A DNA stretch of 14,339 nt from CAYQUO01 sp964420835 (GCA_964420835.1 CAYQUO010000031.1:1-14339), one strand, 5' to 3'; shown: positions 1 through 7,307, counted from the first letter of the stretch. Notes: a model not told the origin generated them from the letters alone. Translations and numbers: made by a program.

Positions 1-40
1 GTGGGGCGGGCTGTGCAGGGCATCAGGTTGAACTGTATGC

Positions 41-71
41 AAAAAAAAGAGACCTACGCTTGTAAGCGTAG
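41..71 (-). terminator. Intrinsic terminator of the leftward gene
   Basis: On the minus strand a perfect 7-bp stem (CTACGCT / AGCGTAG, + strand 54-60 and 65-71) with a 4-nt loop is followed within a few bases by a run of T (the A-run at 41-48 on the + strand). It lies just past the stop codon of the gene at 98-889, the right place to end that transcript. On the + strand the T-run is short, so any rightward termination would be weak. Confidence 0.75.
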
Positions 72-97
72 CTCGCTTTTGTGGGTTGACTACTTGA

Positions 98-889
98 CTA
101 TTTCATCGCGGCTAACGCGCTTGCGTATACTTCCGGCGTAATTTTTCCACTAGCAAACAAGTTATTCAGATTGTCGATTGCCAGTTTGCGCGGATCGGCG
201 GGCGGTTGTGTGGTCGGTTGTGTGGTCGGTTGTGTGGTCGGTTGTGTGGTCGATTCCTTTGGTGCACTGAGAAATGCCTTCCATTCATCGCGCGTAATTG
301 AGAATTGAACGGTTGACTCTTTTGAGTTGATCGTTACCGTGTTGCCACAATTCGCAAGTGCAAAAACCTTGTCAACGATCAAGGCAACGTCGCCACGCGC
401 GTAGTACTTGCGTTCTTTCGTACCATCGACGCGATACTTTACTGCGCCAACCTTTGAGTAGACTTCAAACGTTTCGCCCATTGGCAAGCGAGAAAGGAAC
501 GCGTAGACTCCAACCTTATCGCTTGCCTCATTTGCCTTGCTTGCCTTTTCTGCCTCTTCCTTTGCCTTTTCTGCCTCTTTGCGTGCCTTGATTTCGGCGC
601 GCACTTTGTTGCGCAATTCTTCAGACAGCCAAACTGTAAAGCCGGCGTGATCCACCTTGAAGGTTTTCCCTTCCGCGATCAACGCTGTAAGCGTTTGCGC
701 AGGATTGGTTGTGGTTACTGCGATCCATTTCGTTCGTTCCTTACCGTTGATCTCTTCCTTGCCATCGGTGATCATGATCACGGATTCCTTAGTGAGTGCG
801 AGCGCTTTAACGCTATCTGCGATCAATGTGTCGATTGTGGGCACGGTTGCGCTTACGGTTGTGTTTGGGGTGACGTTTGCAGTTTTCAT
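98..889 (-). CDS. Hypothetical protein with SHOCT-like C-terminus and TTQP repeat (moron-like)
   Basis: A 263-residue protein with no assigned function. The ATG at 889 is chosen because AGGA lies 7 nt upstream; ATGs at 916 and 1000 lack a good ribosome site, and 1000 lies upstream of the predicted promoter. In order: a Thr-rich N-terminus, a compact domain of about residues 20-90, a charged Lys/Glu/Ala-rich coil (95-125), a second domain (126-210), a four-fold TTQP linker (214-229), and a short C-terminal segment (233-263, ending LASGKIT-like) resembling the SHOCT short helical domain. No signal peptide or membrane segment is seen. It is the only leftward gene, has its own promoter and terminator, and looks AT-richer than its neighbours, which fits a phage moron expressed independently of the lytic genes. 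A role in lysogeny or host modification is only inference. Confidence 0.75.
   Translation of the reverse strand: MKTANVTPNTTVSATVPTIDTLIADSVKALALTKESVIMITDGKEEINGKERTKWIAVTTTNPAQTLTALIAEGKTFKVDHAGFTVWLSEELRNKVRAEIKARKEAEKAKEEAEKASKANEASDKVGVYAFLSRLPMGETFEVYSKVGAVKYRVDGTKERKYYARGDVALIVDKVFALANCGNTVTINSKESTVQFSITRDEWKAFLSAPKESTTQPTTQPTTQPTTQPPADPRKLAIDNLNNLFASGKITPEVYASALAAMK
204..251. repeat. Four tandem 12-bp repeats coding (TTQP)4
   Basis: The 12-bp unit GGTTGTGTGGTC occurs four times without mismatch. In the leftward gene it encodes Thr-Thr-Gln-Pro four times. Perfect identity at the DNA level points to recent slippage expansion, so copy number may vary between relatives. The peptide is a flexible linker before the C-terminal helical segment. 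Confidence 0.9.
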
Positions 890-938
890 GATTTTGTCCT
901 TTGCTTGAATGCTCATTTTTGAGCGTTTTTGGTTGCTT

Positions 939-984
939 AGGTTGCAACCTGTCCATAGCATACCATGATTTTTTCGCTTGTCAA
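939..984 (-). promoter_or_regulatory. Sigma70-type promoter with palindromic operator candidate
   Basis: On the minus strand a perfect -35 box TTGACA (984-979) is separated by 16 bp from TATGCT (962-957), giving a start near 950. A perfect 12-bp palindrome AGGTTGCAACCT (939-950) lies exactly at the predicted start, where a repressor would block initiation; a further GGTTGC half-site lies beside it at 931-936. It serves the gene whose ATG is at 889. Confidence 0.65.
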
Positions 985-1000
985 TAGGCAAAATGAGCAA

Positions 1001-1359
1001 ATTTCAACGAGTTTTTTCGTATAGACGTTTGCACTGTGGTCATTATGCGAACTTTTACGTAAGAATTCTTGCGCGCTAGCTTACAGCGTGTTAGTGTATA
1101 TTCGTGCGCGTAGTGAGCGCGTGAGCACGTGCGCGCAGGCGCATGTAGCGCGCTTACGTGCGTGCGCGTAGGCGCATTTGCAAGCTTGTCAGAATGGATA
1201 TTTTGTCAAGCTATCGGTTGCACACGTAGGCGCGTAGGCGCGACGCAGGCAAGGGCGCACGCACCTGCCCGCACGCACACATGCGCGTATACAGTGCGTA
1301 CCCGACCACGCACGCATTAAGGCTTTCGTAAATATCCGCAATGAGAGCTGGGTGAGACG
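1001..1359. other. Non-coding divergent region with GCGYAGGCGC repeats and alternating purine-pyrimidine tracts
   Basis: No credible gene is present; the open frames here are low-complexity Arg/Ala/Cys-rich readings. GCG[C/T]AGGCGC is found at 1133-1142, 1166-1175 and 1232-1241. The first two sit inside 16-bp near-identical copies (1128-1143, 1161-1176) spaced 33 bp apart. CGTAGGCG is tandemly duplicated at 1225-1240. Runs of strictly alternating purine/pyrimidine occur, the longest 1271-1293 and 1155-1170. TTGTCA is repeated at 1186-1191 and 1203-1208. A rightward promoter is expected here for the terminase operon, but none has good boxes; TTGTCA (1186) with AGCTAT 17 bp later is a weak candidate. 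Confidence 0.5.
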
Positions 1360-1857
1360 ATGGCGAAACCGCGTAGGCACAATAGAGGCAGTGCTAGAAA
1401 GTGGGACAAGCTGGAAGGAAGGCCGCCAGCTACGGACCATCTTCGCGGTGGGGTTGTCCTGCTGGGTCGCCACCCTCGTGGGCGCAAGGCCAAGACGCTG
1501 CTCGACTACAACAGGCTGGCAGCAAGCAAGCAGCTCGTCTTTGCAGCGACGAGCCTTCCACGCAACACCAATACATTCACCCTCTGGAAGTGCCTGCGTT
1601 GTCCACCTGGCACAGCTCCCTTCGTCCAAACCTATCAGCGCCTGGCGAGCGATGGTTATGGCTGTCCAGTCTGCAATCAGCGCGTGCGCAGGCGCACGAT
1701 TGATCAGTATCGAGCGCTGGCGGACCTTAATCACCTGGAGCTGATCGGAGAGAAACCGACCGCACGCACCACACCGACGACCTGGCGCAAGGTGACAGGC
1801 GAGATTATTGAGTGCTCCTATGCTGATTTGGCAGAGGGCACCCCAGGAGTATGGTAG
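1360..1857 (+). CDS. Treble-clef zinc-finger protein (degenerate second repeat)
   Basis: A 165-residue basic protein. Residues 50-105 fit a treble-clef zinc-finger repeat: a helical segment (YNRLA...), a beta strand ending LWKC, then paired cysteines C78/C81 and C102/C105 (CPVC). Residues 117-160 look like the start of a second copy (YRALA..., TTWRK, SYADLA), but WRC is replaced by WRK and no cysteine pair completes it, so the second unit is truncated and should not bind zinc. Such repeats occur in DNA-binding and endonuclease-like proteins. No nuclease residues are evident, so DNA binding is the safest guess. Its stop codon abuts the ATG of the next gene (TAGATG), suggesting co-translation with the terminase genes and perhaps a role in packaging. 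The ribosome site before 1360 is weak. Confidence 0.8.
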   Translation: MAKPRRHNRGSARKWDKLEGRPPATDHLRGGVVLLGRHPRGRKAKTLLDYNRLAASKQLVFAATSLPRNTNTFTLWKCLRCPPGTAPFVQTYQRLASDGYGCPVCNQRVRRRTIDQYRALADLNHLELIGEKPTARTTPTTWRKVTGEIIECSYADLAEGTPGVW

Positions 1858-2649
1858 ATGGCACGCAAGATTGACCCGACCGGCGAACAACAATACCAGA
1901 TGACCGAGGCGCTACGCACCGGACGGTCGCTATCCTGGTGCATGTCACAGGTGACTGGCGTCAGCGCTGGCCTGGTGCAGCGCTGGCTGACCACCGGCGA
2001 GGGCGACGTGTCGAGTGGTGACGAAAAGACTGCCTGTGCGCAGTTCTACCTGGCAGTGCGTGAGGTGCGCAAGGAAATTCTGAGCGAGGCGGCAGACGCT
2101 GCCAAGCCCTACAGCGCCACGGTCGAGATATTGACTCCTCAACTCCAGAAGAAACTGTGTGACCTGGTCAGCGCTGGCAACTATCTCGACGTTGCAGCCT
2201 CGGCCTGTGGCGTGCCAAAGCGCGTGCTTAAACGCTGGCGCATGATCGCAGACCGGACCATCCAGGCAGCAGAGGCAGCGGAACGAGCTGGCCTCAAACC
2301 AGACATAGATCCGGAGCAAGATCCCTACGTGCTGCTCTTTGAATTCGCAGAGAGCGCGTCAGCCGTGGCGGAATCACGCAACATCTCGCTGATCTCCAGC
2401 GCTGCATTGGAGAGCTGGCAGGCAGCAGCCTGGCTGCTCGAACGTATGCACCCTGAGCGCTACAGCTCGAAGCGGCCCGTTGCGCCAGAGAATGAGAATC
2501 TGACCAAAGAGAAGGAGGCGACCAAGGCGATTGGGGCACGGCTACAGAAACTCTCTGTGCTACTGGCTGAGGCATTGGTGCCAAAGCAGATCATTGATGG
2601 TCAGGCGGAGGTAGTCGAGGATGGCGACGGTAGCACAGGCGAGGGTTAA
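1858..2649 (+). CDS. Terminase small subunit-like protein with duplicated HTH
   Basis: A 263-residue protein upstream of and overlapping the large terminase, the usual place for the small subunit that recognises phage DNA for packaging. It holds two similar helix-turn-helix units, about residues 12-46 and 96-131, both with the pattern G-x4-x-A/S-x3-GV-x3-V/L-x-RW. Each is followed by a helical stretch. The second (157-201) ends in LESWQAAAWLLERMHPERY, the W-x-A-x-x-W-L-L-E-R-x-x-P-E-R-Y/W signature common in phage HTH/small-terminase proteins. The first unit has only a shortened copy of that helix (63-80), so internal duplication is likely. The C-terminus (203-263) is charged and probably binds TerL. 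AGGAG lies 8 nt before the ATG. The family assignment is by pattern, not by search. Confidence 0.8.
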   Translation: MARKIDPTGEQQYQMTEALRTGRSLSWCMSQVTGVSAGLVQRWLTTGEGDVSSGDEKTACAQFYLAVREVRKEILSEAADAAKPYSATVEILTPQLQKKLCDLVSAGNYLDVAASACGVPKRVLKRWRMIADRTIQAAEAAERAGLKPDIDPEQDPYVLLFEFAESASAVAESRNISLISSAALESWQAAAWLLERMHPERYSSKRPVAPENENLTKEKEATKAIGARLQKLSVLLAEALVPKQIIDGQAEVVEDGDGSTGEG

Positions 2650-3952
2650 TCTCGCTGATCTATCACTGGCTGAGCGGCTCTCCCTGCTCCCCGAGGCAGA
2701 GCAAAAGCACTACATTGCAGAGCTTGCACCCACCCGCGAGGATGAGGAACGCCTGGCGCATTCGTGGGAGTTTTGGGGTAGACCCAAGCAGCAACCGCCA
2801 CCGGGTAAGTGGCGCAACTGGCTACTGATGTCGGGCCGCGGCTTTGGTAAAACCAGGACGATGGCAGAGTGGATCATCTCCTGTGCCTACGAACCGGATG
2901 GTCCGCTGGCGATTGTTGGCCAAACTAAAGCAGATGCACGCGACACGATGATCGAGGTAGGTCCATCGAGCATCCTGAAAATCTCGCCACCGTGGTTTAT
3001 GCCCACCTACGAGCCATCGAAGCGGAGGTTGACCTGGCCCAACGGTGCCATCGCCACGGTATTCTCTGGCGACGAACCTGATCAGCTGCGCGGCCCGCAG
3101 TTTTGGCGAGCCTGGATTGACGAGCTGTGCAAGATGGCCTATGCGCAGGAGACCTACGATAATCTGCAGCTTGGCCTGCGCATCGGCGCATCGCCAAGGG
3201 TGGGAATCTCGACCACACCGCGGCCGATTCCGGTACTCAAAGAGGTCATGAACGATCCTCGCACTGTGCTGGTTAAGGGCACCACCTACGAGAACATCGG
3301 TAATCTCTCTGAGGAGTACATCGACCACGTGGTGCGGCGCTACGAAGACACCACGCTCGGCAAGCAGGAACTCTACGGCATGCTGATGGGCGATGTTGAG
3401 GGCGCATTGTGGACCCGCAACCTGATCGAAAAGACCCGAGTGCGCAGGAAACCAGAGCAATTGGCCAGGGTAGTGGTCGGTGTAGACCCCAAAGCCAGCA
3501 AATCGGCGGTCTACTCGAAAACAGGCATCGTTGCGGCTGGCGCAACGATGGACAACCACGGCTACATCCTCGAAGATGCAAGCGTCGGCGGCGGACCCCA
3601 GCAATGGGGCAGGAAAGTCATTGCCTGCTATGAGTATTGGGGTGCAGACGCCATTGTGGTCGAGATTAACCAAGGCGGCGACATGGTCGCGGAGATCATC
3701 CGAGGCATCGACCAGAACGTGCGCATCATCGAGGTGCGGGCGACTCGTGGCAAGGCGACCCGAGCAGAGCCAGTGGTGCAGCTCTACGAGCAGAATCGCC
3801 TGCACCATGTGGGCATGCACGCAGACCTTGAGGACCAGATGTGTAGCTGGATACCGGGGGATGATTCCCCGGACAATCTGGACGCTATGGTGTGGTCGGT
3901 GAACGGCCTCAGACTACGGCCTGGCAGACAAATCTCCGTGGGGGCGTATTGA
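2621..3952 (+). CDS. terL: Terminase large subunit (packaging ATPase/nuclease)
   Basis: A 443-residue protein, a normal length for TerL, which pumps DNA into the procapsid and cuts concatemers. ATPase motifs are clear: Walker A GRGFGKT (72-78, K77), Walker B WIDE (165-168, catalytic E168) and the coupling motif GISTTPRP (195-202). The C-terminal RNase H-fold nuclease shows its acidic residues in VVVGVDPKAS (D289), IVVEIN (E348) and NLDAMVWS (D421). The GRGFGKT form and spacing match the Terminase_6/gp17-like group. The start overlaps the previous gene by 29 bp, with GGAGG 9 nt upstream (2607-2611), so the two are translationally coupled. All expected catalytic residues are present, so it should be active. 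Confidence 0.97.
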   Translation: MATVAQARVNLADLSLAERLSLLPEAEQKHYIAELAPTREDEERLAHSWEFWGRPKQQPPPGKWRNWLLMSGRGFGKTRTMAEWIISCAYEPDGPLAIVGQTKADARDTMIEVGPSSILKISPPWFMPTYEPSKRRLTWPNGAIATVFSGDEPDQLRGPQFWRAWIDELCKMAYAQETYDNLQLGLRIGASPRVGISTTPRPIPVLKEVMNDPRTVLVKGTTYENIGNLSEEYIDHVVRRYEDTTLGKQELYGMLMGDVEGALWTRNLIEKTRVRRKPEQLARVVVGVDPKASKSAVYSKTGIVAAGATMDNHGYILEDASVGGGPQQWGRKVIACYEYWGADAIVVEINQGGDMVAEIIRGIDQNVRIIEVRATRGKATRAEPVVQLYEQNRLHHVGMHADLEDQMCSWIPGDDSPDNLDAMVWSVNGLRLRPGRQISVGAY

Positions 3953-4087
3953 GGGTGCCCCCCCCTTTTCTTAATGGCAGCCCAGCTTTATCGGGCTGAC
4001 CGCTGTTAATGGCTACACGAAGTCACAAATATAGGGCCGTCGATCGAAGCGCAAATATAGGGCGCATCATTCACCAAGGAGGAACCT
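3953..4087. other. Intergenic gap with hairpin and 12-bp direct repeats
   Basis: The gap after the large terminase holds a C8 run followed by TTTTCTT (3958 onward), a hairpin with arms CAGCCC (3978-3983) and GGGCTG (3993-3998) and a 9-nt loop, a TTAATGGC direct repeat (3971-3978, 4006-4013), and two exact copies of CAAATATAGGGC (4026-4037, 4052-4063) spaced 26 bp apart. The hairpin has no T-run after it, so it is not a standard terminator. The repeats lie just upstream of a strong ribosome site (AGGAGG 4077-4082) and could be operator or promoter elements. Confidence 0.45.
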
Positions 4088-4564
4088 ATGGAGCAACAAC
4101 CACAGGAAATGTGGGGACTCGTCAGTCTAATGGGACACGGCAAGACCGCAGGACGCATCTCAAAGCCGACCGATTGGGGCGGCCTATTGCGCGTCGATGT
4201 GCCCGAAGGCGACGGCTTCGCCACAGAGATGTACGGTGCAGCCGCAATCTTTAGCATCAAGTTCGTGAGCGAGGAGATCGCACGTGCGTACGCACAGCGA
4301 CCGACCGAGATCGCTGTGTACGATAGCCCAATCATTACACGCGAGCAGCATGAGGAGGTTGTGCGCCTCCTCACCGAGCAGAAGACCGCACTGCGCCGCA
4401 CAGTAAACGAGCTGCAATACAGGCTGACCGCAGTGGCGGCACTGCCACCACCTGACGAGGGTATCATTCCCGTAGAGCGGAAGATTGTGCAGTGGGATGG
4501 CAACCCGCCAGGAGGGCCAGAGACGGACGACTCCTGGGAGACCGACCAGGATAGGAGAGACTAA
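4088..4564 (+). CDS. Conserved phage protein of unknown function (WGLVSLMGHGKTAG family)
   Basis: A 158-residue protein with an excellent ribosome site (AGGAGG, 5 nt before the ATG). The N-terminal 75 residues follow a pattern I recognise from small proteins in phage head modules: W-x-L-x-x-LMGH-x-x-x-AG, then LRVDVPEGDGF, then YGAAAIFSI and VSEEIARAYA. It looks like a small beta domain. GHGKT is not a P-loop, because the family has GH here without the full motif and no Walker B follows. Residues 98-118 form a likely amphipathic helix and the tail is acidic and Pro-rich. The role is unknown; the position between terminase and portal suggests a late accessory protein. Its last 68 bp overlap the formal start of the next gene. 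Confidence 0.8.
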   Translation: MEQQPQEMWGLVSLMGHGKTAGRISKPTDWGGLLRVDVPEGDGFATEMYGAAAIFSIKFVSEEIARAYAQRPTEIAVYDSPIITREQHEEVVRLLTEQKTALRRTVNELQYRLTAVAALPPPDEGIIPVERKIVQWDGNPPGGPETDDSWETDQDRRD

Positions 4565-4811
4565 GGAACAACAACCCTCGTTTGAAGTCGCCAGCGATCA
4601 TCCAGAACGTTACACTGTAACAACACAGCAAATGCTACAAATGTCCATAGTTCCACTCAAGATGTATCTATGGAAACCTAAGCCGGACATCTCGATCTAC
4701 GAACTGGCGCTATGCCTGCCGATATTCCTGATCCGCAAAGATACAAGCATAGCAATCGAGGCACTGCCGGCAGAGGCACGCCGGCATTTTGAGGAGTTCA
4801 AGCAGGAGTAA
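4497..4811 (+). CDS. Small conserved phage protein; start codon uncertain
   Basis: The open frame from the ATG at 4497 gives 104 residues; TTG at 4485 is also possible. The conserved part is the C-terminal 60 residues: a hydrophobic helix (ISIYELALCLPIFLI) followed by IEALPAEARRHF, a pattern I recall from short phage proteins near portal genes. The first 22 residues are Arg/Pro-rich, overlap the previous gene, have no good ribosome site, and read like an out-of-frame translation. A strong AGGAG (4553-4557) sits 5 nt before AAG at 4563, and the codons after it (GAA CAA CAA CCC) mirror the start of the upstream gene (ATG GAG CAA CAA CCA). The true start may therefore have been an ATG at 4563, giving 82 residues, now altered. 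Function unknown. Confidence 0.65.
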   Translation: MATRQEGQRRTTPGRPTRIGETKEQQPSFEVASDHPERYTVTTQQMLQMSIVPLKMYLWKPKPDISIYELALCLPIFLIRKDTSIAIEALPAEARRHFEEFKQE

Positions 4812-4817
4812 AACCAC

Positions 4818-7307
4818 ATGGCCAGCAAACAGGCACGCTTTACCGACAAAGAGATCGCCACGCGCTGGGGCGCAGCCTACAGCTTTGGCAAGCGCAAGTA
4901 CGAGGACCAACCGGAGTATTGCGCCGAGAAGATGCACGACCTCGACAGGTTCATGATTAACGCACTCGAACGGGAACCCTACCTCAGCGGCATGATTGCC
5001 AAGCTGATGAGTTCCTACGCCAATCGCGGCTGGACGGTAGTCGCTGGTGAGCGTGTGGCCAGGCTGTGCGCTGCCATGTTGCATAACTTTGATGATGGCG
5101 TAGGCTGGCGAATCGCCACTGAACGCCGCGCACGCAGCTACCTAACGCGCAACGCTGGGGCATTTGTCGAGATTGAGCGCGAGCTGGCACCACGACTGCG
5201 CAATAATCGCTGGCAACTGTGGCCAGCGACCAACCTCTACAACATGGACTCGTCGCTCGTGCTCTGGCGCACGTGGAATCACGACCTAATGCCCAAGCTG
5301 CCCATCGTCGGCCAGGAGCCACCGACCGCGGCGCAGCTCGAACTGTGGAAGAACGTCAACGATTTCCCGATCACCTATGACGCCAGTGATCCGTGGTGCA
5401 GGTACGAGTTCTACCACATCATGAGCACGCCGGATGACACACAGGACAACTTTCGCCTGGGGCGATCTGCGCTCTACCGCGCGTTCGAGCTGGTCAAGAT
5501 CCTGGTGGCCATCTACGACTACGAGGACGGGCTACTGGATGAGAATTTCGTGGATGGGCTGCTACTCCTCAAGGGCGCGACCGCCGAGCAATTCAAGGCG
5601 GCGATGGACGCCAGGCGTGCGGAGCAGGGCAAAAACGCAGCGGCACGGCTGGCCATCCTTGGCGACCCTGATGGACTGATCGAGGCGCGCCTGCAGGCAC
5701 TACGTGAAGTGCCTGTGACCTTCCAGCGCTACGAAGATCGGGTTATGCTCATCCTACAAGCCTACGCCTTAAACCTGGGCCACAACATTGACGAGTTTAT
5801 GGTCACAGACTCGCGTCAAATCTTTGGGCAGAATCAGGGCGAGATCAACGCCAAGGAACGCAACACTGCCGGCACGGGCGGCGCTGGCTTCCACCTAAAG
5901 GACCAAGAGCAGATTCAGCGCATTCTTCCCACCTCTGCCCACTTCGCGTATGATCCGGCAGCGGTGGACGAACTGACCGAGATCGAAGTGCGATCGCAGA
6001 AAGCAGAGATGATCCGCCAGTTGTTTCTTGCTCAGCGTATCGCGCCCTTGATCTTCACGGACACACAAACCGCAGGCGGATCTGCGACCGACGAGGGCGC
6101 AGGACGCAGCGCCAGCGGCAGTATCCAGCGCAGCGAGCCGCTCTACTCGCGGCGCGCGCGTGGCGAGAACCTGGGAGCGCAGGAGAAATTTATCCAATGG
6201 CTGGTCGATGAGGGTATCTTTCCGCCCAACTGGACCGAAGAGAGCGAGAGCGTGCGTGTGGATGACCTGCTCACCGTCAAGCGCATGCGCGAGCTGGCCA
6301 TGCAGACGCCACAGACACGCACACTGATCCAGGCCGTGCGCAGTGGCCAGGCCAAAGATGACCGCCTCGTGCGCTACCACTGGCACACGGACCGCAATGG
6401 CATCGAGTACAGGACAGAGACCACGCTGGCCGACAGCATCGCCGAGCTGAGCAGGCCGACTGTGTTCCCGACCCACCAGGTGCGGCACCGCAATCAGCGC
6501 GCCGACCCGCCACAAGACGCACCCAAAGGCACATCCTTAGACGGCATGGTCACCATGCAGCGCGAGCTAGAGAAGATTTGGTATGAGCTGCTCCAGGCGC
6601 AATATGCCGGCATCATGGACGCACTCGACGACCTTGACGCCGGCGACGGCGAGGAGCAGATTGTTGCAGCAGTCACCCAGCGCACCAAGGCACTGCGCGA
6701 CCTGCTACGCGGATCGAGTCAGGCTGCTATGCTGGGCTTTATCTACCAGGTGCTCAACGCCGGCATGATGAATGCCTATGGGCAGGGCAGCGCAGGCAAC
6801 CCAGCCAAGGCAGGCATCGACGTAGAAAAGCTCACCCCGACGCTACAGGCGTACGCACAGAAGCGCCTACTCTCTTTGCTCAACGAGAATAACGAGGAAG
6901 TCGGCGATCCCAGCATCGAGAACCCGCTCACCGGCACCACGCTCGACGCTGAGTCGATCAGCCAGATGATCCAGATCGTCAAACAAGCCTGGGCCGGAGG
7001 CTGGGTGACAGAGCGCATCCAGTCCGCCATTGACGAGATTATCCTGCGCCGCTCGCAGGAGATTGCCGCCAACGAAGTGGCCCGTCATTATGGCTATGCG
7101 CAATGGGAAACACTCAAACTCTTTGAGCCGCCAAAAAAACGCTGGGGCAAAACGAGCAGCGCCAACCCACGCATCGAGCACATACGCACCGTGGGCGAGA
7201 CAGTGGATTTTGCGCAGAAGTTCAGCAATGGCTTATTGTGGGCACCAGGTGAGGTCCACGGTTGCCGCTGCGAGATTGAGCTAATTTGGAGCGAGGCAGA
7301 GTTATGA
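4818..7307 (+). CDS. Portal protein fused to MuF-like head morphogenesis domain
   Basis: An 829-residue protein, far longer than a typical portal (about 400-550). Residues 1-470 look like a portal: a helical N-terminus (LDRFMINALEREPYLSGMIAKL), a beta wing (RNAGAFVEIERE, LWPATNLYNMDSSLVLWR), a long central region, and a DSRQIFG...GEINAKER segment before the clip and crown. Residues 575-829 carry the Mu gpF/SPP1 gp7 fold: a helical stretch, then A-x-NEVARHYGYAQWETLK, W776, IEHIRTVGETV (H788), F802, and APGEVHGCRC (810-818), its hallmark ending. A portal forms the dodecameric vertex through which DNA passes; MuF-type proteins act in head assembly or are ejected with DNA. Fusion would place up to twelve MuF domains at the vertex. 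AGGAG is 9 nt before the ATG. The portal half is assigned by position and pattern; the MuF half is firmer. Confidence 0.88.
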   Translation: MASKQARFTDKEIATRWGAAYSFGKRKYEDQPEYCAEKMHDLDRFMINALEREPYLSGMIAKLMSSYANRGWTVVAGERVARLCAAMLHNFDDGVGWRIATERRARSYLTRNAGAFVEIERELAPRLRNNRWQLWPATNLYNMDSSLVLWRTWNHDLMPKLPIVGQEPPTAAQLELWKNVNDFPITYDASDPWCRYEFYHIMSTPDDTQDNFRLGRSALYRAFELVKILVAIYDYEDGLLDENFVDGLLLLKGATAEQFKAAMDARRAEQGKNAAARLAILGDPDGLIEARLQALREVPVTFQRYEDRVMLILQAYALNLGHNIDEFMVTDSRQIFGQNQGEINAKERNTAGTGGAGFHLKDQEQIQRILPTSAHFAYDPAAVDELTEIEVRSQKAEMIRQLFLAQRIAPLIFTDTQTAGGSATDEGAGRSASGSIQRSEPLYSRRARGENLGAQEKFIQWLVDEGIFPPNWTEESESVRVDDLLTVKRMRELAMQTPQTRTLIQAVRSGQAKDDRLVRYHWHTDRNGIEYRTETTLADSIAELSRPTVFPTHQVRHRNQRADPPQDAPKGTSLDGMVTMQRELEKIWYELLQAQYAGIMDALDDLDAGDGEEQIVAAVTQRTKALRDLLRGSSQAAMLGFIYQVLNAGMMNAYGQGSAGNPAKAGIDVEKLTPTLQAYAQKRLLSLLNENNEEVGDPSIENPLTGTTLDAESISQMIQIVKQAWAGGWVTERIQSAIDEIILRRSQEIAANEVARHYGYAQWETLKLFEPPKKRWGKTSSANPRIEHIRTVGETVDFAQKFSNGLLWAPGEVHGCRCEIELIWSEAEL

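Noticed and set aside
1189..1893. Minus-strand open frame of 234 codons over the zinc-finger gene
   Set aside because: Antisense to a well-supported gene, no recognisable domain, and it runs into the repeat-rich non-coding region.
2822..3820. Long open frame of 332 codons on the minus strand
   Set aside because: It lies wholly antisense to the terminase large subunit, has no ribosome site, and its composition (His/Arg/Ala-rich) is that of a GC-driven shadow frame.
4088..4200. P-loop in GHGKT of the 158-residue protein
   Set aside because: The full GxxxxGK[ST] pattern is absent, there is no Walker B, and the region fits a small non-enzymatic phage family.
4009..4254. Small rightward open frame starting in the gap after terL
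   Set aside because: Arg/Thr-rich translation that overlaps the next gene out of frame; the strong ribosome site serves the ATG at 4088 instead.
4609..4621. GTTACA-C-TGTAAC dyad, similar to TGTTACA-GT-TGTAACA at 10183-10198
   Set aside because: Spacers differ (1 and 2), both lie inside coding sequence, and two short matches in 14 kb can be chance.
4088..4811. Programmed frameshift joining the 158-residue protein to the following small protein
   Set aside because: No slippery sequence is seen in the overlap, and the two parts resemble separate small phage proteins. A lost start codon explains the layout better.
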